Source of the DNA: an uncultured Paracoccus sp.
GTDB taxonomy: Bacteria; Pseudomonadota; Alphaproteobacteria; Rhodobacterales; Rhodobacteraceae
Reading direction: 5' to 3'
DNA: 64,000 nt
Assembly: GCF_947487305.1 (NCBI RefSeq)
Contig: NZ_CANKWH010000007.1
Span: 124,001 to 188,000, forward strand
Shown: positions 39,875-47,408 of the stretch, one piece after another
How positions within the stretch are numbered: position 1 is the stretch's first letter
Layout of the letters: each line of letters starts with the position of its first letter
The notes under the pieces: generated by a model
Database searches by the model: none
What the model was told of the DNA's origin: nothing
Seen by the model: the letters and a program-made list of their open reading frames with translations, nothing else
Program-made: the position numbers and the translations under genes

Positions 39875-40333
39875 ATGACGAAACTCACCATAAACGGGCA
39901 AGAGGTCACGCTGGAGCTTGACCCCGAGACGCCCCTGCTCTGGGCGCTGCGCGATGAGCTGCGGCTGACCGGAACGAAATTCGGCTGCGGCGTGGCGCAA
40001 TGCGGTGCCTGCACAGTCATGCTGGACGGCGCGCCGCGCCGGGCCTGCGTGACGCCGATCGGATCGATCGAAGGCTCGGAAGTGACCACCATCGAGGGCA
40101 TGGCGGGGGCCGAGTTTGATGCCATCCAGACCGCCTGGCGCGCCATCGACGTGCCGCAATGCGGTTGGTGCCAGTCGGGCCAGATCATGCAGGCCACCGG
40201 TCTGCTGCAAATGGTGCCGGCACCGACCGACGAACAGATCGATCAGGCGATGGCCGGCAATATCTGCCGCTGCGCCACCTATCACCGCATCCGCGCCGCC
40301 ATCCATGACGCGGCCAAGACGCTGGAGGGCTGA
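39875..40333 (+). CDS. iorA: Molybdenum hydroxylase 2Fe-2S subunit (isoquinoline 1-oxidoreductase alpha-type)
   Basis: 152 residues. An N-terminal plant-type ferredoxin cluster CGVAQCGACTVMLDGAPRRAC and a C-terminal four-helix 2Fe-2S cluster CGWCQSGQIM...NICRCATYHRI are as in the xanthine oxidase family small subunit. It carries electrons from the Mo centre toward the cytochrome. The operon is iorA, the Mo subunit and a di-haem cytochrome, so the acceptor is probably periplasmic cytochrome c rather than NAD. The 247-bp gap upstream has a possible promoter (TTGCAG at 39809 and TATCCT at 39833, 18-bp spacer). Confidence 0.9.
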   Translation: MTKLTINGQEVTLELDPETPLLWALRDELRLTGTKFGCGVAQCGACTVMLDGAPRRACVTPIGSIEGSEVTTIEGMAGAEFDAIQTAWRAIDVPQCGWCQSGQIMQATGLLQMVPAPTDEQIDQAMAGNICRCATYHRIRAAIHDAAKTLEG

Positions 40334-40336
40334 GCC

Positions 40337-42508
40337 ATGACCATCCGCACCTCACGCCGTGCCTTCCTGTCCGGTGGCACCGGGCTGGTTCTGGCGCTGA
40401 CCTTGCCGGTCCCCGGTCGCCGGCTTCTGGCGCAGGAGGCCGCCGCACCGGCCGCCGCCGCCATCCCGCCCAATGCCTTTGTCCGCATCGCCGGTGATGA
40501 CACGGTGACGGTGATGATCAAGCATATCGAATTCGGCCAGGGCCCGATGACCGGGCTTGCGACGCTGGTGGCCGAAGAGCTTGACGCCGACTGGTCGCAG
40601 ATGCGCGGCGCCTTGGCCCCGGCCAATGCCGCCTGGTATGGCAATGCCGTCCTTGGCGGGTTGCAGGGCACCGGCGGCTCGACCGCTTTGCCCAGCAGCT
40701 TCATGATCATGCGCCGGGCCGGCGCCGCCATGCGCGCCATGCTGGTCGAGGCCGCCGCCGCCGAATGGGGCGTGCCGGCAGCCGAGATCACCGTTTCGAA
40801 AGGCGTGATCGCCCATGCCGGTTCCGGCAAGCAATCGGGCTTAGGCGCGCTGGCCGAGGCGGCGGGCGCCCTGACCCCGCCCAGTGATCCGGTGCTTAAG
40901 ACCCCTGAACAATGGACGCTCATCGGCACCGACCTGCACAAGCTCGACACCGACGAGAAGACCGACGGCAAGGCGATGTTCACGCTGGACCAGTATCCCG
41001 AGGGGGTGCAGGTCGTGGTGGTCGCCCATCCGCCGGCCTTTGGCGCCACGGTGGCTTCCGTCGATGACGCCGCCGCGCTGGCCGTGCCGGGGGTGCGCGC
41101 CGTGCATCAGATCCCGCAGGGCGTCGCCGTCTATGCCGACAACACCTTCGCCGCGCTCAAGGGCCGCGACGCGCTGACCGTCACCTGGGACGAGGCCAAT
41201 GCCGAGACCCGCGACGATGCCGAACTGGCCGCGATGACGCTGGCGGCGGCGCGGCAGCCGGGGCTGACGGTCGAGGAAGAGGGCGGCGATCTGGCCGCGG
41301 CCTTTGCCGCCGAAGGATCGACCCTGCACGAGGCAGAGTATCAATTCCCCTTCCTCGCCCATGCGCCGCTCGAGGCGCTGGACGGGCTGCTGACCCTCTC
41401 GGGCGACACCGCACATGCCTCCTATGGCAGCCAGTTCCCCGGTCTCGACCAGCCGACCATTGCCGGCATTCTGGGTCTGGACCCGGCGAAGGTGACGCTG
41501 GACGTGATGCTGGCCGGTGGCTCTTTCGGTCGCCGGGCAACGGGTGACGCCCATCTGGCCGCCGAACTGGCCGAGGTCGCCAAGGCGGCGGGCGATGGCA
41601 CATACAAGCTGATGTGGACGCGCGAGGATGACATCAAGGGCGGCTATTACCGCCCGATGACCGCCCATCGCTTCCGCGCCGCCACCGACGCTGACGGCAA
41701 GATCATCGCTTGGGAAAACGTGGTTTCGGGCCAGTCGCTGCTGGCCGGGACGCCGATGGAGCCGATGTTGCAGGGCGCACCCGATGCCACCGCCTTCGAA
41801 GGCTCGGTCGAACTGCCCTATGACCTCGGCGCGCGCCGGGTGGGATTCGAGCAGACCAAGACCGGCGTGCCGGTCCTCTGGTGGCGCTCGGTCGGCTCGA
41901 CCCATACCGCCTTCGCCGTCGAGATGTTCCTCGACGAGGTGCTGGTGGGTGCCGGCAAGGACCCGGTGCAGGGGCGGCTTGACCTCTTGAAGCCCGAGGA
42001 CCCGCGCCCGCGCGCGGTGATCGAGAAGGTGGCCGAGATGGCCGGCTGGAAAGGTCCGAGCGGGACCGAGGGCAAGGGCTATGGCATGGCCTATGCGAAA
42101 AGCTTCGGCACCTATGTCGCCCAGATCGCCGAGGTCGAGGATCGGGACGGCGCGCCCCATGTCACCCGCGTCTGGTGCGCGGTCGATTGCGGCGTGGCGG
42201 TGAACCCCAACATCATCCGCGCGCAGGTCGAGGGTGGCATTGGCTTCGGCCTCAGCGCCGCGCTGTTCAGCCAGATCACCTTCGGCGCCGGCGGTCGTGT
42301 GCAGGAAAGCAATTACGACAGCTACCGGATGCTCAGGATCGGCGAGATGCCGGATGTGCAGGTCGAGATCATCGCCAGCACCGCCGATCCCACCGGCATC
42401 GGCGAGCCGGGGGTGCCGCCGATCGGACCGGCGGTCGCCAATGCCTGGCGGGCGCTGACCGGAACCCAGACACGCAAACTTCCGATGGTTCAACGAGGGG
42501 TGGTGTAA
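40337..42508 (+). CDS. iorB: Molybdopterin-binding subunit of a molybdenum hydroxylase (IorB-like), Tat-exported
   Basis: 723 residues. A twin-arginine signal (TSRRAFLSGGTGLVLALTL ending LLAQ) leads into a xanthine-dehydrogenase-family Mo subunit: GGLQGTGGSTALPSSF, EYQFPFLAHAPLEAL, VMLAGGSFGRRATGDAHLAAE, WWRSVGSTHTAFAVEMFLDE, and the catalytic Glu region near the end, GIGEPGVPPIGPAVANA. It should hydroxylate an N-heterocycle or aldehyde in the periplasm. The 2Fe-2S subunit is encoded 3 bp upstream and the cytochrome 2 bp downstream. The substrate cannot be named; isoquinoline is only the family prototype. Confidence 0.9.
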   Translation: MTIRTSRRAFLSGGTGLVLALTLPVPGRRLLAQEAAAPAAAAIPPNAFVRIAGDDTVTVMIKHIEFGQGPMTGLATLVAEELDADWSQMRGALAPANAAWYGNAVLGGLQGTGGSTALPSSFMIMRRAGAAMRAMLVEAAAAEWGVPAAEITVSKGVIAHAGSGKQSGLGALAEAAGALTPPSDPVLKTPEQWTLIGTDLHKLDTDEKTDGKAMFTLDQYPEGVQVVVVAHPPAFGATVASVDDAAALAVPGVRAVHQIPQGVAVYADNTFAALKGRDALTVTWDEANAETRDDAELAAMTLAAARQPGLTVEEEGGDLAAAFAAEGSTLHEAEYQFPFLAHAPLEALDGLLTLSGDTAHASYGSQFPGLDQPTIAGILGLDPAKVTLDVMLAGGSFGRRATGDAHLAAELAEVAKAAGDGTYKLMWTREDDIKGGYYRPMTAHRFRAATDADGKIIAWENVVSGQSLLAGTPMEPMLQGAPDATAFEGSVELPYDLGARRVGFEQTKTGVPVLWWRSVGSTHTAFAVEMFLDEVLVGAGKDPVQGRLDLLKPEDPRPRAVIEKVAEMAGWKGPSGTEGKGYGMAYAKSFGTYVAQIAEVEDRDGAPHVTRVWCAVDCGVAVNPNIIRAQVEGGIGFGLSAALFSQITFGAGGRVQESNYDSYRMLRIGEMPDVQVEIIASTADPTGIGEPGVPPIGPAVANAWRALTGTQTRKLPMVQRGVV

Positions 42509-42510
42509 CC

Positions 42511-43221
42511 ATGACGCGACTGACACTGACCGCCGCCGCCTCGGCGCTGGCGCTGATGATGGCTGCGCCGGCTTGGGCGCAGGAGGCTGCAACGACCGAA
42601 GCCCCGGCGGCTGAGGCCCCTGCGGCTGAGGCACCGGCGGCAGAAGCACCTGCCGAAGCCGCTCCGGCCGAAGCCGCACCCGCCGAAGCCGCCGGCCTGC
42701 AATCGCCCGAGGCGATCGAGGGGGCGGATGACGCCGCCCGCTCGGTGGCGCTCTTCGAGGAAATGGGCAAGGTCATCACCCATCCGCGCTGCCTGAACTG
42801 CCATCCCGTCACTGGTGGCCCGACGCAGGGCGATGACATGCACCCGCACAGCCCGCCGATGGTGCGCGGTTCAGCCGATTTCGGCCCGGACGGCCTCGCC
42901 TGCACCACCTGCCATGGGTCCGAGAATGTCGCCTATTCGGTCGAAAGCGGCTCGATCCCGGGCCATTCGCCCTGGCAGCTCGCGCCGGAAAGCATGGGCT
43001 GGGCCGGGCAGTCGCTGGCCGATATCTGCACCCAGATCAAGGACCCCGAAAGGAATGGCGGCCGCGATCTCGAGGCGCTGCACGAGCATATGGCCGAGGA
43101 CGGTCTGGTGGGCTGGGCCTGGCAGCCGGGCGAGGGCCGCACCCCCGCGCCGGGCAATCAGGAGATCTTCGGTGCGCTGACCCGCGCCTGGATCGACACT
43201 GGCGCGGCCTGCCCGGTCTGA
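42511..43221 (+). CDS. Di-haem cytochrome c of the molybdenum hydroxylase operon
   Basis: 236 residues. Signal peptide to residue 24 (AAPAWAQ), then a low-complexity stretch of Ala/Glu/Pro repeats (about 25-61: TEAPAAEAPAAEAPAAE and so on), then two haem-binding motifs CLNCH (Cys94, Cys97, His98) and CTTCH (Cys131, Cys134, His135). A tail WAWQPGEGRTPAPGNQEIFGALTRAWIDTGAAC ends the protein. As a periplasmic cytochrome it should take electrons from the IorAB-like enzyme. The linker may let it reach the enzyme or the membrane. It follows the Mo subunit by 2 bp. Confidence 0.85.
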   Translation: MTRLTLTAAASALALMMAAPAWAQEAATTEAPAAEAPAAEAPAAEAPAEAAPAEAAPAEAAGLQSPEAIEGADDAARSVALFEEMGKVITHPRCLNCHPVTGGPTQGDDMHPHSPPMVRGSADFGPDGLACTTCHGSENVAYSVESGSIPGHSPWQLAPESMGWAGQSLADICTQIKDPERNGGRDLEALHEHMAEDGLVGWAWQPGEGRTPAPGNQEIFGALTRAWIDTGAACPV

Positions 43222-43228
43222 CGACATG

Positions 43229-43258
43229 ACCGGGGGCGCAGCATCCTGCGGCCCCGGT
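43229..43258 (+). terminator. Hairpin after the molybdenum hydroxylase operon
   Basis: ACCGGGG (43229-43235) pairs with CCCCGGT (43252-43258), and inside it CGCAG (43237-43241) with CTGCG (43246-43250), around a four-base loop and one G-G mismatch. It sits 8 bp after the cytochrome stop; the following TTCAACTTTCGT is only moderately T-rich, so it is a plausible rather than certain terminator. Confidence 0.6.
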
Positions 43259-43336
43259 TCAACTTTCGTATGACCATCACAGCAACTGCTGTATCCTCGG
43301 TCTGGCCGACTCGCCGGCGGCGGAGGGGATCACAGC

Positions 43337-43663
43337 ATGTCGATCAAGGGTCTCGCGCTGCTTCTATCGCTGCTTGCAAGCGCGTCCATGGCGCAGCAAC
43401 TGGATGTGGAGTTCAAGGTCTTCGAGGACGGACAGGCGGCGGGCTGCGCCGGCAGCATCGTCGCCGGGCTTGATCCGAAGGGCGACGGCTTCCTGGCCGT
43501 GCGTTCCGGGCCGGGCACCGATTTCACCCGCATCGACGAGTTGCACAACGGCGATCTGGTGCGAACCTGCGCCCGCAGCGGCGACTGGATCGGCATCACC
43601 TATGGCCAGCCCCGCCGCAAGGGTTGGGTGCATGGCCGCTGGCTGGTGGACGGGGCCGGATAA
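43337..43663 (+). CDS. Small exported SH3-domain protein
   Basis: 108 residues. Signal peptide MSIKGLALLLSLLASASMAQ, then a short region with two Cys (AAGCAGSIV ... VRTCARSG) and a bacterial SH3 domain (GDGFLAVRSGPGTDFTRIDELHNGDLVRT, GDWIGITYGQPRRKGWVHGRWLV). Such domains bind cell wall peptides or other ligands. It stands alone, about 115 bp after the cytochrome gene with a hairpin between, and converges on pcaD. Confidence 0.88.
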   Translation: MSIKGLALLLSLLASASMAQQLDVEFKVFEDGQAAGCAGSIVAGLDPKGDGFLAVRSGPGTDFTRIDELHNGDLVRTCARSGDWIGITYGQPRRKGWVHGRWLVDGAG

Positions 43664-43678
43664 CCCCACCCCTCTCGC

Positions 43679-44467
43679 TCAGATATGCCCGATATCGCGC
43701 AGGTGCCCGGCCAGCAGGTCGGCATAGAGGGCCGGTGCCTCGACGCAGGGCAGATGGCCCACCCCCTCGATGATCTCCAGCCGCGCACCGCTGATGCGGT
43801 CGGTGAGGTCGCGCATCGCCTCGGGCGGGGTCGAGCCGTCGAGACTGCCTCCGATACAGAGGACCGGTCCCTGAACCCCGGCCAGCTTCTCGCGGAAATC
43901 GGCCTCGGCGATGGCGCGGCAGCACGCCAGATAGCCCGCCTGATCCTGCCGTTCCAGCATCAGCCGCCACGCCCCGCAGTCGGGCGTGGCGCGGAAGGCG
44001 GGCGAGAACCAGCGTTCCATGGTCGGCTCGGCAATGACACCGATGCCCCCGGCCTCGATGGCGGCGATGCGGTCGGTCCAGATCGCGCTTTCGCCGATCT
44101 TGGCGGCGGTGTTCGACAGAACCAACCCGCCGATGGCATCGCCGTGGCGCAGCGCCAGCGACTGCCCGATCAGCCCGCCGATGGACAGACCGACATAGAC
44201 CGGCCGATCCAGCTCCAGCGCCGCGATGATGCCCGCCACGTCATCGGCCAGATCGTCGATGCTGACCGGCCCGGTGGTCTGCGACAGCCCGTGCCCGCGC
44301 TTGTCGGCGCGCACGATCCGCAGCCCCGGCGGCAGATGCGGCAGGATGGCGTCCCAGAGCCGGAAATCGGTGCCGAGCGAATTGGCAAAGATCACCGCCG
44401 GCGCATCGCGCGGGCCTTCATCGGCGACATGCAGGCGCACATGGCCCAGATCCAGAACATCAACCAT
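43679..44467 (-). CDS. pcaD: 3-oxoadipate enol-lactonase
   Basis: 262 residues, alpha/beta-hydrolase. Catalytic Ser95 lies in YVGLSIGGLIGQSLALRHG, oxyanion region in FANSLGTDFRLWDAILPHL, and His238 in GVGHLPCVEAP. It hydrolyses 3-oxoadipate enol-lactone in the protocatechuate arm of the beta-ketoadipate pathway. It is divergent from pcaB of the same pathway across 130 bp, whereas in many relatives the pca genes form one operon; the rest of the set is not in this window. Confidence 0.9.
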   Translation of the reverse strand: MVDVLDLGHVRLHVADEGPRDAPAVIFANSLGTDFRLWDAILPHLPPGLRIVRADKRGHGLSQTTGPVSIDDLADDVAGIIAALELDRPVYVGLSIGGLIGQSLALRHGDAIGGLVLSNTAAKIGESAIWTDRIAAIEAGGIGVIAEPTMERWFSPAFRATPDCGAWRLMLERQDQAGYLACCRAIAEADFREKLAGVQGPVLCIGGSLDGSTPPEAMRDLTDRISGARLEIIEGVGHLPCVEAPALYADLLAGHLRDIGHI

Positions 44468-44597
44468 CGGTAAGGCAACCCCACTTCATTTTCACCACCG
44501 CCCCGGCAGCCACGTTATCCAAGCCTCGGGCGAGGGTAAACCGGGTTGCGCCGGCCTGCCCCGCGCCGCACAACAGGACGACCGAAGGGAGACCGCC

Positions 44598-45647
44598 ATG
44601 CCCGAACCCGACCTGATGACCCTGCTGACCGGCGATGCCGCCATCGCGGCGCTCTTCACCGACGCGGCCTGGCTGGCCCGGATCGGGCAGGTCGAGGCGG
44701 CGCTGTCGCTGGCCGCAGGCGATGCGGGCGTGGTTTCGACCGATCTCGCCCAACAGGCGGCAGCCTTCATCGACGGCTTCCAGCCCGACATGGAGGCCCT
44801 TCGCGCCGCCATGGTTCAGGACGGCCTGCCGGTGCCCGACTATGTGCGACAACTGAAAGCCGCCGCCGCCCCGGCCCTGCGCCCGGCTTTGCATGTCGGC
44901 GCCACCAGTCAGGACATTCTCGACACCGCGACGGTTCTGGTCCTCAGGGGGCTGAACGACCGCTTCGGCCCCGAGATCACCGCCCTGATCGCCGCGCTCG
45001 ACGACCTCTCGGCGCGGCAAGGGACAGAACCGCTGATGGGCCGCACCCGGATGCAGGCGGCACTGCCGATCACCGCCGGCGACCGTCTGGCCGCATGGCG
45101 CGCGCCCCTGCCCCGGCACCTTGAGCGTCTGGCCCAGCTGCGGCCCCGTCTGGAACTGGTGCAATATGGCGGCCCCGTCGGTCTGCGCGGCGGGCCGGAA
45201 AAACGTGCCGAGGGCGATGCCATCGCCAATGCACTGGCCGACCGGCTGGGGCTGCACCGCGCGCCCTCGCCATGGCACAGCGCAAGGGACGGGATCGCCG
45301 AATATGCCGGCTGGCTGTCGCTGGTCACGGGGGCCACCGGCAAGATCGGACAGGACATCGCGCTGATGGCGCAGATGGGCGAGATCGGCCTTTCGGGCGG
45401 CGGCACCAGTTCAGCCATGCCGCACAAGCAGAATCCGGTCGGCGCCGAAACGCTGGTGACGCTGGCCCGCGACAATGCCGGGCAACTCTCACTGATGCAT
45501 CAGGCATTGCTGCACGAACAGGAACGCTCGGGCGCGGCCTGGGTGCTGGAATGGCTGGCTTTGCCGCGCATGTTGCAGGCCACGGCCCGCTCTCTCGCGC
45601 TCTGCACCGACCTCATCGCCCGGGTTCAGCGGATCGGCGCAGCCTAG
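44598..45647 (+). CDS. pcaB: 3-carboxy-cis,cis-muconate cycloisomerase
   Basis: 349 residues, fumarase/aspartase superfamily. Features: LHVGATSQDILDTATVLVLR, LMGRTRMQAALPITAGDRLAAWR, and the superfamily signature GGTSSAMPHKQNPVGAE (about residue 270). It converts 3-carboxymuconate to 4-carboxymuconolactone in protocatechuate breakdown, two steps before PcaD acts. Somewhat shorter than the ~450-residue enzymes, as in some alphaproteobacteria where the C-terminal helical extension is absent. Ribosome site GAAGGGAG precedes the ATG. It ends with its TAG sharing CTAG with the stop of the Lrp regulator on the other strand. Confidence 0.9.
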   Translation: MPEPDLMTLLTGDAAIAALFTDAAWLARIGQVEAALSLAAGDAGVVSTDLAQQAAAFIDGFQPDMEALRAAMVQDGLPVPDYVRQLKAAAAPALRPALHVGATSQDILDTATVLVLRGLNDRFGPEITALIAALDDLSARQGTEPLMGRTRMQAALPITAGDRLAAWRAPLPRHLERLAQLRPRLELVQYGGPVGLRGGPEKRAEGDAIANALADRLGLHRAPSPWHSARDGIAEYAGWLSLVTGATGKIGQDIALMAQMGEIGLSGGGTSSAMPHKQNPVGAETLVTLARDNAGQLSLMHQALLHEQERSGAAWVLEWLALPRMLQATARSLALCTDLIARVQRIGAA

Positions 45648-46105
45648 ATCGGCAGCGCCGTCGTGCGAAACACCGTGCGCAGCGCGAAAGAGGAATGCAT
45701 CTGCTGGACGCCCGGCAGCTTCGCCAGATGCTGGCGGTGAATGCGGGCGAAATCCTCGGTGTCATTGGCGACCACCTTCAGCAGGTAATCCGCCGCCCCC
45801 GACATCAGGTGGCATTCCAGCACATCGGGGATCTCGCGCACCGCGCGCTCAAAGGCCTCCAGCACCTCATCGGCCTGCCCCGACAGGGTGATCTCGACGA
45901 AAACCATGGTCTGCCGCCCGACCTTGCGGCGGTCCAGCAGCGCCACGTAATCGCGGATGAACCCCTCCTCCTCCAGCCGCCGCACCCGGCGATGACAGGC
46001 GCTGGCCGAGAGGTTCACCTTGGCGGCAAGGTCTGCATTGCTGATTCGCCCGTCCCGCTGAAGCAGGTCGAGGATGCGGCGGTCTATTGCGTCAATATCG
46101 TCCAT
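45644..46105 (-). CDS. Lrp/AsnC family transcriptional regulator
   Basis: 153 residues. Helix-turn-helix IDRRILDLLQRDGRISNADLAAKVNLSASACHRRVRRLEEEGFI (about 6-50) and a C-terminal RAM ligand domain (MVFVEITLSGQADEVLEAFERAVREIPDVLECHLMSGAADYLLKVVAND). It is divergent from alanine dehydrogenase across 138 bp with a palindrome, so it is very likely the amino-acid-responsive activator of that gene. Start at ATG 46105; an upstream TTG would add six residues. Confidence 0.92.
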   Translation of the reverse strand: MDDIDAIDRRILDLLQRDGRISNADLAAKVNLSASACHRRVRRLEEEGFIRDYVALLDRRKVGRQTMVFVEITLSGQADEVLEAFERAVREIPDVLECHLMSGAADYLLKVVANDTEDFARIHRQHLAKLPGVQQMHSSFALRTVFRTTALPI

Positions 46106-46121
46106 GGCCGCAGTTTCTTCC

Positions 46122-46136
46122 AAATTGTGTCAATTT
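46122..46136. promoter_or_regulatory. Palindrome in the lrp-ald gap, probable Lrp-family site
   Basis: AAATTGTGTCAATTT is a perfect inverted repeat (AAATTG, three-base centre, CAATTT) in an otherwise GC-rich region. It sits 17 bp upstream of the regulator ATG and about 108 bp before ald. Fifteen-bp AT-rich palindromes are what Lrp/AsnC regulators bind, and this place suits autoregulation plus control of ald. An overlapping TGTC-8-GACA runs from 46128 to 46143. Confidence 0.55.
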
Positions 46137-46243
46137 CAAGACAGAATCCACCATACCGGCCTGCGCCGATCCTGTCCTTTCGTCACACATTTCACTGTTT
46201 CCATGAGAGAATCCGCTCAAAACGACACCCAGCGGAGGACCCC

Positions 46244-47362
46244 ATGCTGATCGGCTGCCCGAAAGAGATCAAACCCCAGGAATTCCGCGTCGGCGTCACC
46301 CCCGCCGCCGCGGCCGAGGCCGTGGCCCATGGCCACCGGCTGCTGGTCCAGACCGGGGCCGGCATCGGCTCGGGCTTCACCGATGCCGACTATCTGGCCG
46401 CCGGGGCCGAGATCGCCCCGGATGCGCGGGCCGTCTTCGATGCCGCCGAGATGATCGTGAAGGTGAAAGAGCCGCAGGCGGTCGAACGTGCCATGCTGCG
46501 CGAGGGGCAGGTGCTGTTCACCTATCTGCATCTCGCCCCCGATCCCGAGCAAACCCGCGACCTCCTGAATTCGGGCGTCACCGCCATCGCCTATGAAACC
46601 GTGACCGACCGCGCCGGCGGGCTGCCGCTTCTGGCGCCGATGTCCGAGGTGGCCGGCAAGCTGGCGCCGCAGGTCGGCGCCTGGACGCTGCAGAAGGCCA
46701 ATGGCGGGCGCGGCGTGCTGATGGGCGGGGTGCCGGGCGTCGGGCCGGCCCGCGTGGTGGTGATCGGCGGCGGCGTCGTTGGCACCCATGCGGCGCGGGT
46801 CGCGGCGGGCATGGGCGCGGATGTGGTGGTCATGGACCGCTCGCTGCCCCGCATGCGCTATCTCGACGATACCTTCGGTGACAGCTTCAAGACCCAGTTC
46901 GCCAGCGGCGCCAATATCGCCGAACAGATCGCCCTGGCCGATATGGTCGTCGGCGCGGTGCTGATCCCCGGCGCCGCCGCGCCCAAGCTGATCTCGCGCG
47001 CGCAGCTCTCAACCATGAAGCCCGGCGCGGTTCTGGTCGATGTCGCCATCGATCAGGGCGGCTGTTTCGAGACCAGCCACGCCACCACCCATCAGGACCC
47101 GATCTACGAGGTCGACGGCATTATGCATTACTGCGTGGCGAACATGCCCGGCGCGGTGGCGCGCACCTCGACCATCGCGCTTGGCAATGCCACCATGCCC
47201 TTCCTTCTCGCCCTCGCCGACAAGGGCTGGCGGCAGGCCGTGCTGGACGATCCGCACCTGCGCGCCGGCCTCTCGACCCATCAGGGCAGGCTGACCTCGC
47301 TGCCCGTGGGCGAGGCGCTGCATCTGGACGCAGTGACACCGGAACAGGTGCTGGCGGCGTAA
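46244..47362 (+). CDS. ald: Alanine dehydrogenase
   Basis: 372 residues, full length. N-terminal substrate part MLIGCPKEIKPQEFRVGVTPAAAAEAVAHGH, with Lys in VKVKEPQ and His in LFTYLHLAPD, then an NAD-binding domain (ARVVVIGGGVVGTHAARVAAGMGADVVVMDR) and DQGGCFETSHATTH. It interconverts L-alanine and pyruvate plus ammonia with NAD and lets cells grow on alanine. AGCGGAGGAC precedes the ATG. Its control probably lies with the divergent Lrp-family gene. Confidence 0.96.
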   Translation: MLIGCPKEIKPQEFRVGVTPAAAAEAVAHGHRLLVQTGAGIGSGFTDADYLAAGAEIAPDARAVFDAAEMIVKVKEPQAVERAMLREGQVLFTYLHLAPDPEQTRDLLNSGVTAIAYETVTDRAGGLPLLAPMSEVAGKLAPQVGAWTLQKANGGRGVLMGGVPGVGPARVVVIGGGVVGTHAARVAAGMGADVVVMDRSLPRMRYLDDTFGDSFKTQFASGANIAEQIALADMVVGAVLIPGAAAPKLISRAQLSTMKPGAVLVDVAIDQGGCFETSHATTHQDPIYEVDGIMHYCVANMPGAVARTSTIALGNATMPFLLALADKGWRQAVLDDPHLRAGLSTHQGRLTSLPVGEALHLDAVTPEQVLAA

Positions 47363-47378
47363 GGGGCATCACGCGACG

Positions 47379-47408
47379 AGCGTTTGCCCGGCGCTCCGGG
47401 CAAACGCT
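47379..47408. terminator. Perfect hairpin between ald and the MFS gene
   Basis: AGCGTTTGCCCGG (47379-47391), loop CGCT, then CCGGGCAAACGCT (47396-47408): a 13-bp perfect stem with a tetraloop. It lies between the converging ald and MFS genes and overlaps the stop codon of the MFS gene (47407-47409). No T-tract follows on either side, so it may act as an end-stabilising or factor-assisted terminator. Confidence 0.6.

Noticed and set aside
42592..42690. Repeated GCC/GAA-rich DNA as a possible microsatellite locus
   Set aside because: It is in frame within the cytochrome gene and encodes the Ala/Glu/Pro linker; kept only as a protein-level observation.
45644..45647. Overlapping stops of pcaB and the Lrp gene (shared CTAG)
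   Set aside because: It is a simple convergent tail-to-tail overlap with no sign of regulation.
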